Shown here piece after piece: positions 9,802-22,321 of a DNA stretch of 64,000 nucleotides. Source of the stretch: Pelobates cultripes (taxonomy: Eukaryota; Chordata; Amphibia; Anura; Pelobatidae); NCBI GenBank assembly GCA_933207985.1, contig OW240912.1:74289834-74353833 (forward strand), in the 5' to 3' direction. The notes under the pieces are model-generated. The model made no database searches and had not been told where the DNA came from. It saw only the letters and a program-made list of their open reading frames with translations. The stretch's first letter is position 1. Each line of letters begins with the position of its first letter. The translations under genes and the position numbers were made by a program.

Positions 9802-11711
9802 ATTTATTATGTGTCTTGTGTTTTCTTATGCTGCTACACTTTGCCTGGGCCCAACAAGTGGCCATAACCAAAGATAATCATGTTTACACTTTCTGGTACA
9901 ATTCTTCTAACACAGATGTAGCTACGTACACCTTTGATTACTATGACATAGTTGCTGGCACATTTCCACAAACACAATATGCAGCCATATACAAAGACAT
10001 ACCTAACAAAAAGGATCCATACATTTGTGTGACTGGAGGAGTTTGGGGACACCATTGTAGTTCATGGAAAGCTGCCGGGTGGAACAAGGGTAGACCATGG
10101 GGCTACAGACCCCAGATTGCACTGGACAGACTTGACAAAGACGGGAAACCCCTACTTTCTAGAATGACCCTGAGTAAACCCATAGGGTCAACTCCCATTA
10201 AACTTACCTTGAACATAGAGCACCCCAGCCCAAAGAATGCAGGGGAATATGTAATGGGAATGTACTGGAAGGGAGGTGGCTCACATAACACACTGGGGAC
10301 ATTTTACCTACAGGACATGCTCACCTCACCAGACTGGGTAGGGCCCACACACATGATTATTAACCCGTTAAAACCACATATTAAGACCCTACATGACATG
10401 GTAGCTATAGCCAACCCCACCTTTGAAGACACTATGGCAGTGGAGACTGGGTTTTCAGACACTAATTTGTGGCTAGAATGGATGAGGTATAATGCCAACT
10501 CACATAAGACTAACTGCTATGTATGTGGAGGAGCCAGGCCCCATCTGGGCACGGTACCCCTAAGTTTACCTCCTGAAATAGAACTATGTGTCTTAAGCCT
10601 CTATGCACAGTCCACCACAAATTCCTCAACATGTGAATCATGGAAGAGAGTTTACCCAATCACTCATGGACATGTCAAGCCACCTGATGGAGTCACAGTC
10701 TATCCAGGTAATTACACATGCTATTTAATACCTAAGAACACTGGTGTATATCTGGGCAAATTCCCATCAGGATACTGCTCAACTTACCATAGTCCACCTG
10801 TATCACTGTTAATGAATCATACAAAGACAATCGGTGATATCTATTGGTTATGTGGTGACAAATAATTGAGGTCCCAACTAGCTGGGCAATGGTGGGGGGA
10901 GTGTGCCCTAACCAAAGTTATAATGCCTATCTACATTATTCCAGATGGTAGTCATAACACATTAAACCTTACACATGTACATTCTAGAACCAAACGAGAG
11001 GCTCCCATCCGAGGGAGCTTCGACCCCCATGTGTATATTGATGCCATAGGTGTGCCAAGGGGGGTGCCTAACGAATTCAAGGCAAGGGATGAAGTGGCAG
11101 CAGGATTTGAATCCTTAATTCCAATGATAACTGCTAATAAGAATGTCAATTGGATCAATTACATCTATTATAATCAGCAGCGCTTTGTTAATTACACAAG
11201 GGATGCCCTACAGGGCCTGGCGGAGCAATTACAAGCCACTACCCAAATGACATTTCAGAACAGAATGGCCCTAGATATGATTTTAGCTGAGAAAGGGGGT
11301 GTATGTAAAATCCTCCCTGAGACTATGACATGCTGCACATACATTCCAGACAACACTGGGCCCAATGGTAAGGTGACTATGGCCATAGAGAAGCTAGATA
11401 GTCTTTCTGACGAGCTAAAGAAGAATTCAGGAGTCACTGACACTTGGGACAGATGGTTTGGGTGGATGAATGGTTGGCAAAGGACCCTCTTCCAGGTAGG
11501 AACAGCTGTTCTTATAATGATTATCATCTTCTTATTCTTAACCTGTTGTGTGCTCCCTTGCATACAGAAGTACTTACAGAAAGCAGTAGGGAAGACTATA
11601 GATGACGTTACCCCTACTTTCCTACATCAAGACATCACAGACCTCGAAGATGACACCCCACATACACCCCTTCAATCACATCAGTTTAAACAGACAACTG
11701 CATTTCTGTAG
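9798..11711 (+). pseudogene. env: Family A env with one in-frame stop
   Basis: The ATG at 9798 overlaps the pol stop and begins a hydrophobic signal peptide of about 18 residues. SU is rich in Asn-X-Ser/Thr sites and has CYVC (10515-10526), the position of the gammaretroviral CxxC isomerase motif. A basic cleavage site RTKR lies at 10986-10997. TM has a heptad-like region, an immunosuppressive-type LDMILAEKGG segment, a cysteine motif C-X8-CC (11304-11336; gammaretroviruses have CX6CC), a membrane span (about 11485-11565) and a cytoplasmic tail of about 50 residues. A TAA at 10863-10865 interrupts SU about 40 codons before the cleavage site. No strongly hydrophobic stretch directly follows the cleavage site. 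A candidate splice acceptor (pyrimidine tract then CAG) lies at about 9560-9578. Confidence 0.9.
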
Positions 11712-11889
11712 GGACAGTGTAGGGAAAGCGTCTGTCTTTACGGGCAAGTCTCACGTGCGGAGATGTGGTGGACTAGCTACTGCGGGTTACCCACGGAGTG
11801 AAGAGTTCGATGCTTGTGAAGACAGATGAGCTGCAGGCAGCTAGGGATACACTAGGGACAGTAGCAAGTTGTCATAGTAAATAGCCATT

Positions 11890-11900
11890 TTAGGGGGGAC
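11890..11900 (+). promoter_or_regulatory. Polypurine tract of family A
   Basis: TTTAGGGGGGAC lies directly before the 3' LTR start TGTTGTGG at 11901. The second copy has a comparable tract at about 36714-36725. This is the usual plus-strand primer position. Confidence 0.75.
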
Positions 11901-12281
11901 TGTTGTGGAAATAAGGTCTGCACATATTTCCTAGTTAATGAAAATGTCTATTTACTCATTTCACTATATACAATATAAGCTATGCACACATGTTTTAATC
12001 AAGATGGCTGCAAGAAGCTTCTAACTCCTCCTCTCCTCCCCCTCCCTTTAACACCGACTACCACGTGCAGCAAGATGGCGCCGGGAAACCGTGGGAGACC
12101 CTCATGGCCCTGGTGACATCACCCCCAGTAGGCAGAGCATTAGAATGACCACTTAACACCAAACCGATAATTGATGTATTATTCCATGTTATCTCTGACA
12201 ATGCTTATGATGTAACTTTGCTTTAAAAGGGACCTGCCATCCCCTCTGAATAAACTTTCCTCAAGTTATTCAACAACCTAG
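11901..12281 (+). repeat. Family A 3' LTR, left part (split by family B insertion)
   Basis: It starts TGTTGTGGAAAT. It carries a TATA-like CTTTAAAA (about 12220) and AATAAA (about 12249) as in the 5' LTR. It breaks off at CTAG (12278-12281), the target site duplicated on insertion of family B, and resumes at 23186. The two parts total about 495 bp. Confidence 0.93.
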
Positions 12282-12711
12282 TGTGGTGGAATCTCGGTAA
12301 AAATAAATTTAGTAGGCCGAGATTACCACGTGGCATGTGTACGTGCATATGCTGACGTATCGATCAGTTGGTTGCACGAGGCAAGATACGATCAGTAGTG
12401 TACGGAGCATGTGCAAGAATAGTAGTATTCCCCTCCTCCATTGTGCTGGACAAGCCATGCGGTCAAGCAGGAAGTTAATTCTTATTTGTAATGATTGGTG
12501 AAGAGAATGTGCGGGTGGAGCTTAATATGGGAGGAGTTATGTGCCTATATAGGGAGCCTGCACTATTGTTCAGGGCTCAGAACTTGCTGTATTTTTGGTG
12601 ACATTAGTCCCTCTGAGTCCCGATCGGTGATCCAATAAAGAATCTCTTCCTTCCTGAAGAAACCTTTGTCCATCCCTCTGTGCTTTGCTTCCGTCAGTTT
12701 CTCCGGTATCA
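12282..12711 (+). repeat. Family B 5' LTR
   Basis: 430 bp, from TGTGGTGGAATC to CCGGTATCA. TATATA lies at 12546-12551 and AATAAA at 12634-12639. It matches 22751-23185 almost perfectly. Confidence 0.96.
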
Positions 12712-12713
12712 TT

Positions 12714-12731
12714 TGGTGCATTGGCCGGGAA
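12714..12731 (+). promoter_or_regulatory. Primer binding site, tRNA-Gly type
   Basis: TGGTGCATTGGCCGGGAA, two bases past the LTR, is the complement of the CCA-tailed 3' end of vertebrate tRNA-Gly, a primer used by some class I ERVs. Confidence 0.85.
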
Positions 12732-13993
12732 GCTCATCGTTCAACGGTAGCTGAGAGGCAGAGGCGTGAGACGGTCTATCTTTGCCCACGTTCTCTACGG
12801 CTGCACCCCTGAACTTCTGCGTGGACCTCCCTTCGTCTCGGCGCCACTGGTCTGTTGTCCAGGAGATCATCGGCCTCTACGTAAGAAGTGCTGGGGTGTC
12901 CCCGTCGATGAGTGTGAACTCAGGTTCAGGAACGAGGAGGTAAGACAACTGCTGTTTTAGACGGCAGACCCACTAGGGGTATACCGATTGTGCGGTAGGC
13001 CCAAAAGGGGTTTAAATCTGTGTATGGAATCTGCCCCCTCTGTCGGAGGGAAGGAGCGAAGGCGCACCGCTCGATCGAACGCTCTTTAGTAAGACCGTTT
13101 GATCTGGTTAGTCAGGCGGGGTCCTGTGTAAATAGCCCTAGCCGGACACCGGTGTCTTGTCTAGACTAGCGTTCTAGGGTGTATATTACGCTCGCTAGGT
13201 CGGAGGAACCGGGAGACTAAGCGGCGCCTGTGTAAATTCGGTTCGCTAGCTCTCAACCTATCTTGGCTAAGTGGGAAGGCGTGTAAATTTGGAACCCACT
13301 AGACTTTTGATAGAGTAAATAGACTAGAAGGGCAATTTTGTAAATTTCGCCCTCTAGCTCGCTATATGTGGTGTTTGGGCAGTGTGGCTAACCAAAACGG
13401 GTGTATATAGTTTTAGGTAGTCCATTCAAGGTACTGGCCAATAGTTTAGTTGGGATTGTAAATGTGTTAAAGATTGTTGGTAAAGTGTATATCTTGTTAG
13501 ATAGCGCGAGCTCAGCCGTCTAGCGAGAGTGTTAATAGTGTGTTGCTGTATCATAGTGCACGGTACCATAACCCTGTATATTTACTGACACTGTATATAA
13601 GTACTAATCATTGTCGTCTATTGCATGTTTACCACCGTAACCACTAATAATTGTATTGTGACCTTAAATTGTGCTTTGACCTATGCTAACCGTACTGTAA
13701 CCGATACTAGTAAAAGACGATGTTACTGGGGTGTGTTATAGACGGGTAATTCATATATAGAGAATTATAGCGTGGGTGACTGTATAGTTTCGCCAAAGGG
13801 CATAATATTGATTATTTAGTGACTGGTGTAACAGCTGTGTGTGTACGGGAATTCCCTGAGTGATTATTGTGTTATTGTGTACGTTTCACTCGGTAACTGT
13901 ACCACGTGGTGCTGTTGCCAGAGGAAACGGGTGTGACTGTTGAATAAGAACGCGTGCATAGTATTCGTTGTCAACGACGTTCCATTGATAAGT
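12732..13993 (+). other. Family B 5' leader
   Basis: 1.26 kb between the primer site and the gag ATG. A good candidate splice donor, GAGG|GTAAGA-like (AGGAGGTAAGACA), lies at about 12936-12945. From 13000 to 13500 short phrases ending TGTAAATT/GTGTAAAT beside CTAG recur irregularly. I see no coding region. Packaging signals are expected here but not identifiable by eye. Confidence 0.6.
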
Positions 13994-15884
13994 ATGGGCG
14001 CGTCAGAGTCAACGATTTCGGATCCCTTAGGTTGTATGGTAAAGAATTTTAAAAGGGGATTCAAAACATGTGATTTTGGGGTTAAAATGTCTCCTGTACG
14101 TTTGGTCACTTTGTGCACTAGGGAGTGGCCTATTTTGGTTGCGGCATGGCCGCCGCGTGGCAGTTTGGATCCAACCCTGGTACAGCGTGTACACGTGGCT
14201 GTATCAGGTAGGCCTGAACTTTACGGACAGTTTCCATACATTGATTGTTGGGGCAGGCCGTAAACGACTCGCCAAAATGGATCCGGATATGCCACGAGGA
14301 GCAATGTCGCCTCATGGTGGCCAGGACTTGTTTGTCCACTAGGACTGGTGTAAGGCCCATTTTGGACACGCCCCCTGAGTCCGAGATCCCTTTGCCGCCC
14401 CCTTACTTTCCTTTAAGAGGAAGTGACGCGAATGCAGGAAGCTCTGCACCCCTTCCCCTATTGCCCCCATCCACTTCCGCTTCCTCCTCCAGTACAGAAT
14501 CCACCCCCCCTCGTATTAAAACTCCCCTTCCGGAACCAGGACCAACCCCATTAGATCTGAATATCCTGATTTGGCGCCACTTCAAACTTCCGGTCAAGCT
14601 TCTTCTAGCTCGGCTCGGAGTATACTATTCACTAATTTTTCCCAAAATCAAGTTCCCACATCCTCATGCCCTATTACCTCTCGACCGGAACCTTTAACTG
14701 ACGCCCCTCCACGTAGCCCCATACTAACCCGACAACTGACCGGTACCCAACAATTAAAACATTATCAGATACCTCTTCGTCTGAATCCTGGGTCAGCCTA
14801 TATCGATGCCGCAGGTCAAATGGCACATGCTGACCCAGTCTTCGTATATGTCCCGTTCACGACTACCGATCTCTTGAATTGGAAGACCCACAATTCCTCG
14901 TACACTGAGAAACCACAAGCTATGACCCATCTGTTCACCTCGATAGTTCAGACACATAACCCGACATGGGCTGATTGCCAGCAGTTATTAATGACATTGT
15001 TCAATAATGAGGAAAGGACAAGGATTAACCAAGCGGCCATTAAGGCGCTAGAGGAGAGAGCCCGTGCTTTAAATCAAGCCAATCCGGCAGCATGGGCCGC
15101 AACACATTACCCTAACATCGATCCTGACTGGAATGTAAATGGCGCAGATATGGCTCAACTTAAAGCCTATAGAGATGCTATAATTGCTGGCATGAAAGCC
15201 GGAGGGAAGAAAGCTATTAACATGTCAAAGACAGTTGAGGTGATTCAGAAAAGTGATGAAGCGCCCAGTGTCTTTTATGACCGATTACTGGAGGCATACC
15301 GCTTGTATACCCCCTTTAATCCGGAAGACGCTGATAATTCCCGAATGGTAAACTCCGCCTTTGTCAGCCAAGCTTACGGAGATATTAAGCGCAAGTTACA
15401 GAAATTAGAAGGGTTTGCAGGTATGTCTATCACCCAACTAATGGAGGTAGCGAACAAAGTATATATGAATAGGGAAACAGAAAGTAAGAAAGAGGAAGAG
15501 CGCAAGATGCGTAGAAAGGCAGATATGCTAGCGGTAGCGATCGCAGGCGTAGATAGACGGGGCCCAGATAGAGGCGAGGGTAGATGGAATAGGGAGCCTT
15601 TGAGTAGGAATCAGTGCGCGTACTGTAAGGAAGAAGGGCATTGGAGGAACGAGTGTCCGCAAAGAGAGCAGTATGAGAGAGACTTACCCAGGGCAGGTTA
15701 CGGAAACTTTAGAGGTAGAGCGAGAGGTAGAGGAGGCCCCGGAGGGAGTAATGGTAATAGAGGGAGTAATGGGAACAGAGGAAGTGTAAGGGAAGATAGG
15801 TACTATCCAGCAGCGCAAAGGTCCCGCGATAGAGAAGGTAGGGACTTTGTGGGATTGGCTGACACGGTTATGGAGGACTATTGA
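13994..15884 (+). pseudogene. gag: Family B gag, frameshifted
   Basis: The ATG at 13994 begins MGASEST, a myristoylation-type start. A matrix domain with gammaretroviral features (LCTREWPILVAAWPP, then PYIDCW) is open to about 14262. The linker, with a PPPY motif (14395-14406), continues in a different frame, and the capsid in a third from about 14570. The capsid has the gamma-type core: FTTTDLLNWK, PTWADCQQLL and a major homology-like stretch FYDRLLEAYRLYTPFNPEDA. The nucleocapsid has one CCHC knuckle (CAYCKEEGHWRNEC, about 15616-15657) and an Arg/Gly-rich tail. At least two frame changes, between MA and linker and at about 14560, disable it. It ends with TGA at 15882-15884, followed in frame by protease. 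Confidence 0.88.
15882..15884 (+). promoter_or_regulatory. Family B Gag UGA stop, pol in the same frame
   Basis: The TGA closing gag is followed in the same frame by about 25 sense codons leading into the protease DTGA active site (about 15969-15980). This is the readthrough layout of gammaretroviruses, with UGA rather than the UAG used by family A. Confidence 0.65.
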
Positions 15885-18800
15885 TACCGACCGGGCTCCA
15901 TCCCCCTTGGTCGAGCGGAGCCTATGGTCGATGTATCAATAGGGGGAAAAAGGAGTGCGTTCATGATCGACACTGGTGCTGAACATTCGTGGTGACTAAT
16001 CAAGTTGCTCCTCCATCTGGAAGAACTATTACTGTAATAGGAGCAACTGGAAGAAGTGCTGAAAAACCGGTTCTTAAAAGTCGACTCTGTACATTGGGAG
16101 GCCACGTAGTAAAACATCAATTCCTTTATATGCCTGAGTGTCCAGTCCAATTGCTGGGACGTGATATGCTATCCAAATTACAAGCGCAGATTACGTTCCT
16201 ACCAAATGGAACAACATCCTTAAAGTTTAATGGACCCTCAGGTATTATGACATTGTCCGTACTAAAGGAAGAAGAGTGGCGACTTTATACAGTGTTGACT
16301 AGCCAAAACCCGAGGAGTGATGAATCCTTATTTAACATACCAGGAGTTTGGGCAGAGAACAACCCACCAGGACTGGCCCGCAATATTCCACCTATTAGAT
16401 TTCGAGTCTATCCCAGGAGAGTGTGTATTATTACAATATGTAGATGACTTGTTGATAGCAGCAGTTACAAAGGAAGTATGTCAGCAAGCAACGCACGATC
16501 TACTACACATTCTCTGGAAGGCAGGATACAAGGTGTCAAGAAGGAAGGCCCAGTTGTGTTTGCCAACTGTCAAATATCTGGGATTCCATATCTCTGAAGG
16601 TCAAAGAATTATGGGGCCAGAGAGAAAAGAAGCTGTGTGCCAAATACCCATACCCAGGAATAGAAGACAAGTGCGAGAATTCTTGGGGGCAGCAGGCTTC
16701 TGTAGGATATGGATTCCCAGCTACGCGATACTGGCAAACCCTCTGTATGCAGCTATCAAAGGTACAGAGCACGACCCCTTCTTATGGACTCAAGAACAGC
16801 AAACGGCATTCGAAGATGTGAAGAGGGCTTTGATGAGTGCCCCAGCATTAGGTCTACCTGACTACACACGGCCATTCTACCTGTATGTACATGAGCAAAG
16901 AAGAATGGCTGTGGGAGTATTGACACAGTACTTGGGATCATGGCAAAGACCTGTTGCCTACATGTCTAAGCAACTGGATGCAGTGGCCAGCGGACTTCCA
17001 CCTTGTCTAAGAGCTGTAGCTGCAGCCGCCCTGCTAGTAGCTGAAGCCGATAAACTCACTCTGGGTCAAGAACTTTATGTACGAGTTCCACATGCAGTAC
17101 AGACGTTGTTGGATTACAAAGGAAATCATTGGTTTAGTAACAGCCGTATGACCAAGTATCAAGCAATGTTGTGTGAAAACCCAAGAGTGCATTTAGAGAC
17201 TGTAAATACCTTAAATCCAGCCACCCTTTTGCCACAACCTACTGAAAGTCAACATGATTGTTTGGAAGTAATGGATGAAGTATTTTCAAGTAGACCAGAT
17301 CTTCGTGATTTTCCCATCCAGAACCCTGATGTTCAATATTGCACCGACGGCAGTAGTTATGTAAAAGAAGGGATCCGCTATGCAGGATATGCAGTAACAA
17401 CGATAGACAAGGTGATAGAAGCTCGGCCACTGGCAAAAGGAACATCAGCACAAAAGGCAGAATTGATAGCACTGACACGAGCGTTACAATTGACTGAAGG
17501 TTTAAGAGTGAACATCTACACGGACTCCAAGTATGCGTTTTTAACCACTCATGCCCACGGAGCTTTGTATAAAGAAAGAGGATTATTGAATTCAGAAGGC
17601 AAAGAAATCAAATACGCAGCTGAGATCCTACAACTATTGGAAGCAGTGTGGGAGCCGAAAGAAGTCGGTATTATACATTGTCGGGCGCATCTGAGAGGAG
17701 ATGGTGATGTAACTAAAGGGAATCGGATGGCAGATAGTGCAGCTAAGCGTGCTGCTGAATCAGGAAGACAGGAATATGTGGGGCATATAGCTGCTCTTAT
17801 ACCAACTCCACTGTCTCAATGGACTCCAATTTATACAGCTCAAGAAGAGGAGTGGTTAAGGACCGAACCTGGAAAGTATTTGGAGAACAAATGGTATCAG
17901 TTAGAAGATGGAAGAATAGTTATTCCAGCATCACTAGCGGTAGAAATTGTCCAAAACTATCATAACGGGACACATTCTGGGAGAGATAGTACAGAAGAAT
18001 CTCTCAGAAAACATTTCTACATACCAAGATTGTCCAACTTGACTCAGGCCATTGTACGTAGATGTTTAACGTGTGCTAAAAATAATGCAAGACAAGGACC
18101 AGTAAAGCCACCAGGAGTCCAGTTTATGGGGGGACTTCCCATGTCCGATTTACAAATTGACTATACAGTGATGCCTAAATCTGGTGGACATCGCTACCTG
18201 CTGGTAGTGGTGTGCACCTATTCAGGCTGGGTAGAAGCATGTCCTACTCGTACAGAGAAAGCAGGAGAAGTCGTGAGATTCCTGCTACGAGAAATAATAC
18301 CCCGATATGGACTACCTTGCTCTATAGGATCGGACAATGGTCCAGCTTTTGTTCATCAGTGCCTACAACAATTGACTCATATGCTTGGTATAAAGTGGAG
18401 GCTTCATACGGCATATAGACCCTAGAGTTCTGGTAAGGTAGAGAGAATGAATAGAACTATTAAGAATCAGTTGGCTAAAATGTGTCAGGAAACCCAACTT
18501 AAGTGGAACGTTCTCTTGCCCATAGCTCTATTGCGAATCCGCAGTACACCTACCAGAAGGATGGGCCTCTCCCCTTTTGAAATCATGTACGGGCGACCAC
18601 CTCCCGTGCTTGGTAACTTAAGGGGGGATTTGAGTCAGTTGGGAGAAGGAATTACCCGGCAGCAGGTTGTAGAGTTGGGTAAGAATATGGAGGAGGTACA
18701 GAAATGGGTACAAGATAGATTACCTGTGAATATTTATCCCCCAATTCATAGTTACCACCCAGGCGACCAAGTGTGGATTAAAGAGAGGAATAATGTGCCG

Positions 18801-18989
18801 TTAGGGCCCAAGTGGAGAGGTCCTTATGTTGTTCTTCTGTCTACCCCTACAGCGATAAAAGTAGCCGAAGTGGCTCCGTGGATACATCACTACAGGGTTA
18901 AACCAGCAGCAGCCGATTCCTGGCAAGTTACAGCAAATCCAGAGAATCCCTGCAAGATCCGGTTAAAACGCACGACTCAGTCGGAGTGA
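15885..18989 (+). pseudogene. pol: Family B pol, with frameshift, RT deletion and integrase stop
   Basis: The protease begins in the gag frame with DTGA, then a one-base shift near 15985 moves the rest (open 15989-16447) to another frame. At about 16390-16400 the sequence jumps from the start of RT to the lead-in of YVDD (16437-16448). By comparison with family A, roughly 500 bp of RT fingers and palm, including the first catalytic Asp, are missing. Downstream are the RT connection, RNase H (CTDGSS, ELIALTRAL, YTDSKYA), an integrase zinc domain (about 17960-18080), the first two DDE Asp residues, then a TAG at 18423-18425 just before the Glu motif SSGKVERM, and a GPY module. The short RT-RNase H linker is the ordinary gammaretroviral form. 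Confidence 0.9.
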
Positions 18990-20734
18990 CGAGGAACTTT
19001 GTGGATTACAAATTTTATTGTTTCAGAGACTTGGTGAGTGAGAAGGCCATAATAAAGCCTGTCCACTCACCAACGAGTGTATAAGTTAGGGAAAGTCTTG
19101 AGGGGACCCCTGTGAAGACGAGCAGAACTCCATTCCCTGCAGTCCTTACATCCTGGAAGCTGAGGTGCCTTCGCACGGACGAAGACTGAGGATGACGACG
19201 AAAGATGTATTTTTAATAATGTTTATTTATGTGTATTTTTATATTCAGGAAGCTAGAGGTACCAACACTCCTAGCTGTGAGGTATGCATTAAGACTACAA
19301 GAACAGGTAACCATATATCCCAGACCCTAATTTGGCATTCGCAATATGAGTGTAAAGGAGATGTATCAAGATGTAGATAATTAAATATAGAATATAGTGT
19401 GTGTCATTTAGGAGTAGGAGAAATCGAAAACAAGGACATGATTGTGACTAAGTTGCCTACTGATCCATATTGTAAGTCTATGGAATGCAATCCAATCCAT
19501 ATACTTATAAATAACCCTGACAAGTTCTTAGAAAAATATGGTAATTTATTTGGGTTTCAAATATATGGGACGGGTTTAGACCCTGGGACAATATTGTTTA
19601 TAGGGATAGAGACTGATACGGTAACCTCCCAAACTCATCAAGCATACCATTCCTTTTATGAAGAGATGAGCATAGATAATAAGATCCCCCATAATGCTAA
19701 AAACTTGTTCATTGATTTAGCCGAGAGTATTGCCGGTAGTCTTAATGTTACCAACTGCTTTGTGTGTGGAGGTACTAACATGGGAGACCAATGGCCTTGG
19801 GAAGCAAAGGAGGTAATGTCCGGTTCTGAGGCAGTTGACCAATTAATATCTACACAAGTCGACTATCATATGAGTGTTAGAGGTAAATCTGAGTGGAGAT
19901 TGAAGACCTCCATCATAGGTTATGTTTGCATAGCGAGGAAAGGAATGATGTATAATACTTCTGTAGGAGAATTAACTTGTCTAGGGCAAAAAGCTTATGA
20001 TGATGATACAAAGAATACAACTTGGTGGTCGGCTTCAAATGTCTCAGAACCATCTAACCCGCTTGCAAGATATGCCAATTTAAAGGACGTATGGTTTGAT
20101 CTATCCATCACATCTAACTGGAGAGCCCCAGCGAATTTGTACTGGATCTGTGGTAAGAAGGCCTATTCGGAGTTACCACAGGACTGGGAAGGGGCATGTG
20201 TGTTGGGTATGTTAAAACCATCCTTCTTCTTGTTGCCTATTGAAACAGGTGAGACTTTAGGTGTTAAAGTGTATGATGTGAATCATAGGAAGAAAAGGGG
20301 ACCCATAGAGATAGGTGCCTGGGAAGATAATGAATGGCCTCCCCAGCGTATTATAGATTATTATGGGCCAGCCACGTGGGCAGAGGATGGTACCTTTGGT
20401 TATAGAACCCCTATTTATATGCTCAACCGCATTATAAGGTTACAGGCGGTGGTTGAGATCATTACTAACGAGACATCACAAGCGCTCAATCTTCTAGCGA
20501 AGCATAATACCAGGATGAGGACAGCAGTTTACCAAAATAGATTAGCCTTGGATTATCTTTTGGCAGTAGAGGGAGGTGTATGTGGGAAGTTTAACCTGAG
20601 CAATTGCTGTCTTCAAATAGATGACGAAGGGCAAGCAATAGCTGAGCTTAAAACCAGAACAATGAGTAAGCGCTGAATAACAAAATTTAGCAGCAACCCT
20701 ATAAGGGAATCCCTCAAAAACCCTTAGAATAAAA

Positions 20735-20890
20735 CACAAAGAATACAAGGAGAGGGCTGCGCTTAAAAAGTACTTAAAAGGTATTAAGAGTCCAGATAAA
20801 ATTGATGAAAAAAAGAGGATCTTATCTGGCAATGTCCGTAGTATTTAGTCCGGAGCAGTAATCTTGCTTTCTATCTTCCTTTTGGGCCGT
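20735..20890 (+). repeat. Left inverted arm of the element in env
   Basis: It is the reverse complement of 22162-22321 with a few small indels. The arm starts CACAAAGAATACAAGG and ends AAGGAAG...GGGCCGT. The loop between the arms is about 1.27 kb, starting T-rich (20920-21060) and followed by a GC-rich part (21120-21420). Confidence 0.9.
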
Positions 20891-21646
20891 GGGGTAGGCA
20901 TGGTGCTGATTATTTTTTTTTTTTATTTTTTTTTTTATTATTTTTATTCCTTTTATATCTATTTTTATTCTTTTTCATTTCTATTATGATTTTACTTATA
21001 TTCTTCCTCTTTTTTTATTCTTTTATTTTTCCTTTTTATATTATTTCATTTAATTTTTTCCCCTCCACTTTCCCCCTGCTACTACAGCCTGTCCACTTTA
21101 TTGTTTATTGTGTCTCCTTGACGACGGCTGCAGCATTGTGCCAGCCGCCGTCTATTTACTTCCTGATGACGAAGGCCACTGCCGAGTGCGTGCCGCCGTC
21201 ATCAGGACGCCCGCCCCTTTCATCTATGTCAGCCGCACCACGTGCGAGCTGACACCTATCTCCCCTGCTCACTGGCGTCTGGCCGCACCTCCTATGCGTG
21301 CAGACGCCAGTTGCCAGTCCCCCTACATGACGCCGGCGGCTGCGCAGTGCCGGCCGGCGTCATACTACATATCCCATTACCCCTTTCGGTTCCGATGCCG
21401 GTCATGTGACCGGTTATCATACAATATGTTTTACTAAAAACGGATCGTTTTTAAAGTTAAATTATATATCTAGAATAGTCATTCTTATGTTTACATTTAT
21501 GTACCTCTTTTTTATTGTTTTAACAGTGTTTTATCATATGTATTTTTTACTTGCAATCTGATTGGGTGTCCTAATTTTGGCGCCAATTTTCGAATTGTCT
21601 GTATATGCTATTTAAATGATTCACTGCCAGGTATCAGGTTCTCTAC

Positions 21647-21684
21647 CCATATTGATAACGCCGATTGGCGAAACGCGTTTATGG
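21647..21684 (+). ncRNA. Degenerate hammerhead-ribozyme-like motif
   Basis: CCATA (21647-21651) pairs with TATGG (21680-21684) as stem I. Between them are TTGATAA (the slot of the CUGAUGA core, with two changes), a GC hairpin CGCC-GATT-GGCG, then GAAA and a minimal CGCG stem III before a UU/U cleavage position. The two core changes and an extra base at the foot of stem II make activity unlikely. Confidence 0.45.
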
Positions 21685-22161
21685 TTTTTTATATTGTGTA
21701 ATGTTATAATTAAAGTATATTTGGTAACTTTTTATTGTACCACTTATCTTTTTATACACATATATTTATTATTATTTCCTGGCACTATTCGTTGGACTCC
21801 AAGCAATCCTAGGTGGGGATTATTCCACCAGCGCGATATATCAGGAGCAGTTGACCTGCTCCTGTCTTGTGAGTATCCATTTTTATTTTATATTTTATCT
21901 TCAGTTTTATACAGAGAGCACTATTAGTTGTCTCTTTTTATTTGAGTATCTCCCACTCTACGGAAGGACGAGGCACGTGAAGGATAAGCATTCCATATCC
22001 CATAAGCGGGGATCTAAACCGCTGTACGCCCTTTACACCAGAGCAGGTTCTAGCTCTTGGAAATGTGAGTTTGCATTCAAGTTTTATATTTTAATTCCCG
22101 TTTTATTAAGATATACTACACCATTTGGGTTCTGTATTTGTTTTCATCTCTTACATACGAG

Positions 22162-22321
22162 ACGGCCCAAAAGGAAGATAGAAAGCAAGATTACTGCTCC
22201 GGACTAAATACTACGGACATTGCCAGATAAGATCCTCTTCCTTTTTTTCATCAATTTTATCTGGACTCTTAATACCTTTTAAGTACTTTTTAAGCGCAGC
22301 CCTCTCCTTGTATTCTTTGTG
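22162..22321 (-). repeat. Right inverted arm of the element in env
   Basis: It is the reverse complement of 20735-20890. It ends at 22321, one base before the right copy of the 14-bp duplication. Confidence 0.9.

Noticed and set aside
12766..12960. Short ORF in the family B leader as an accessory gene
   Set aside because: It lies directly after the primer site, spans the candidate splice donor and has no recognisable content.
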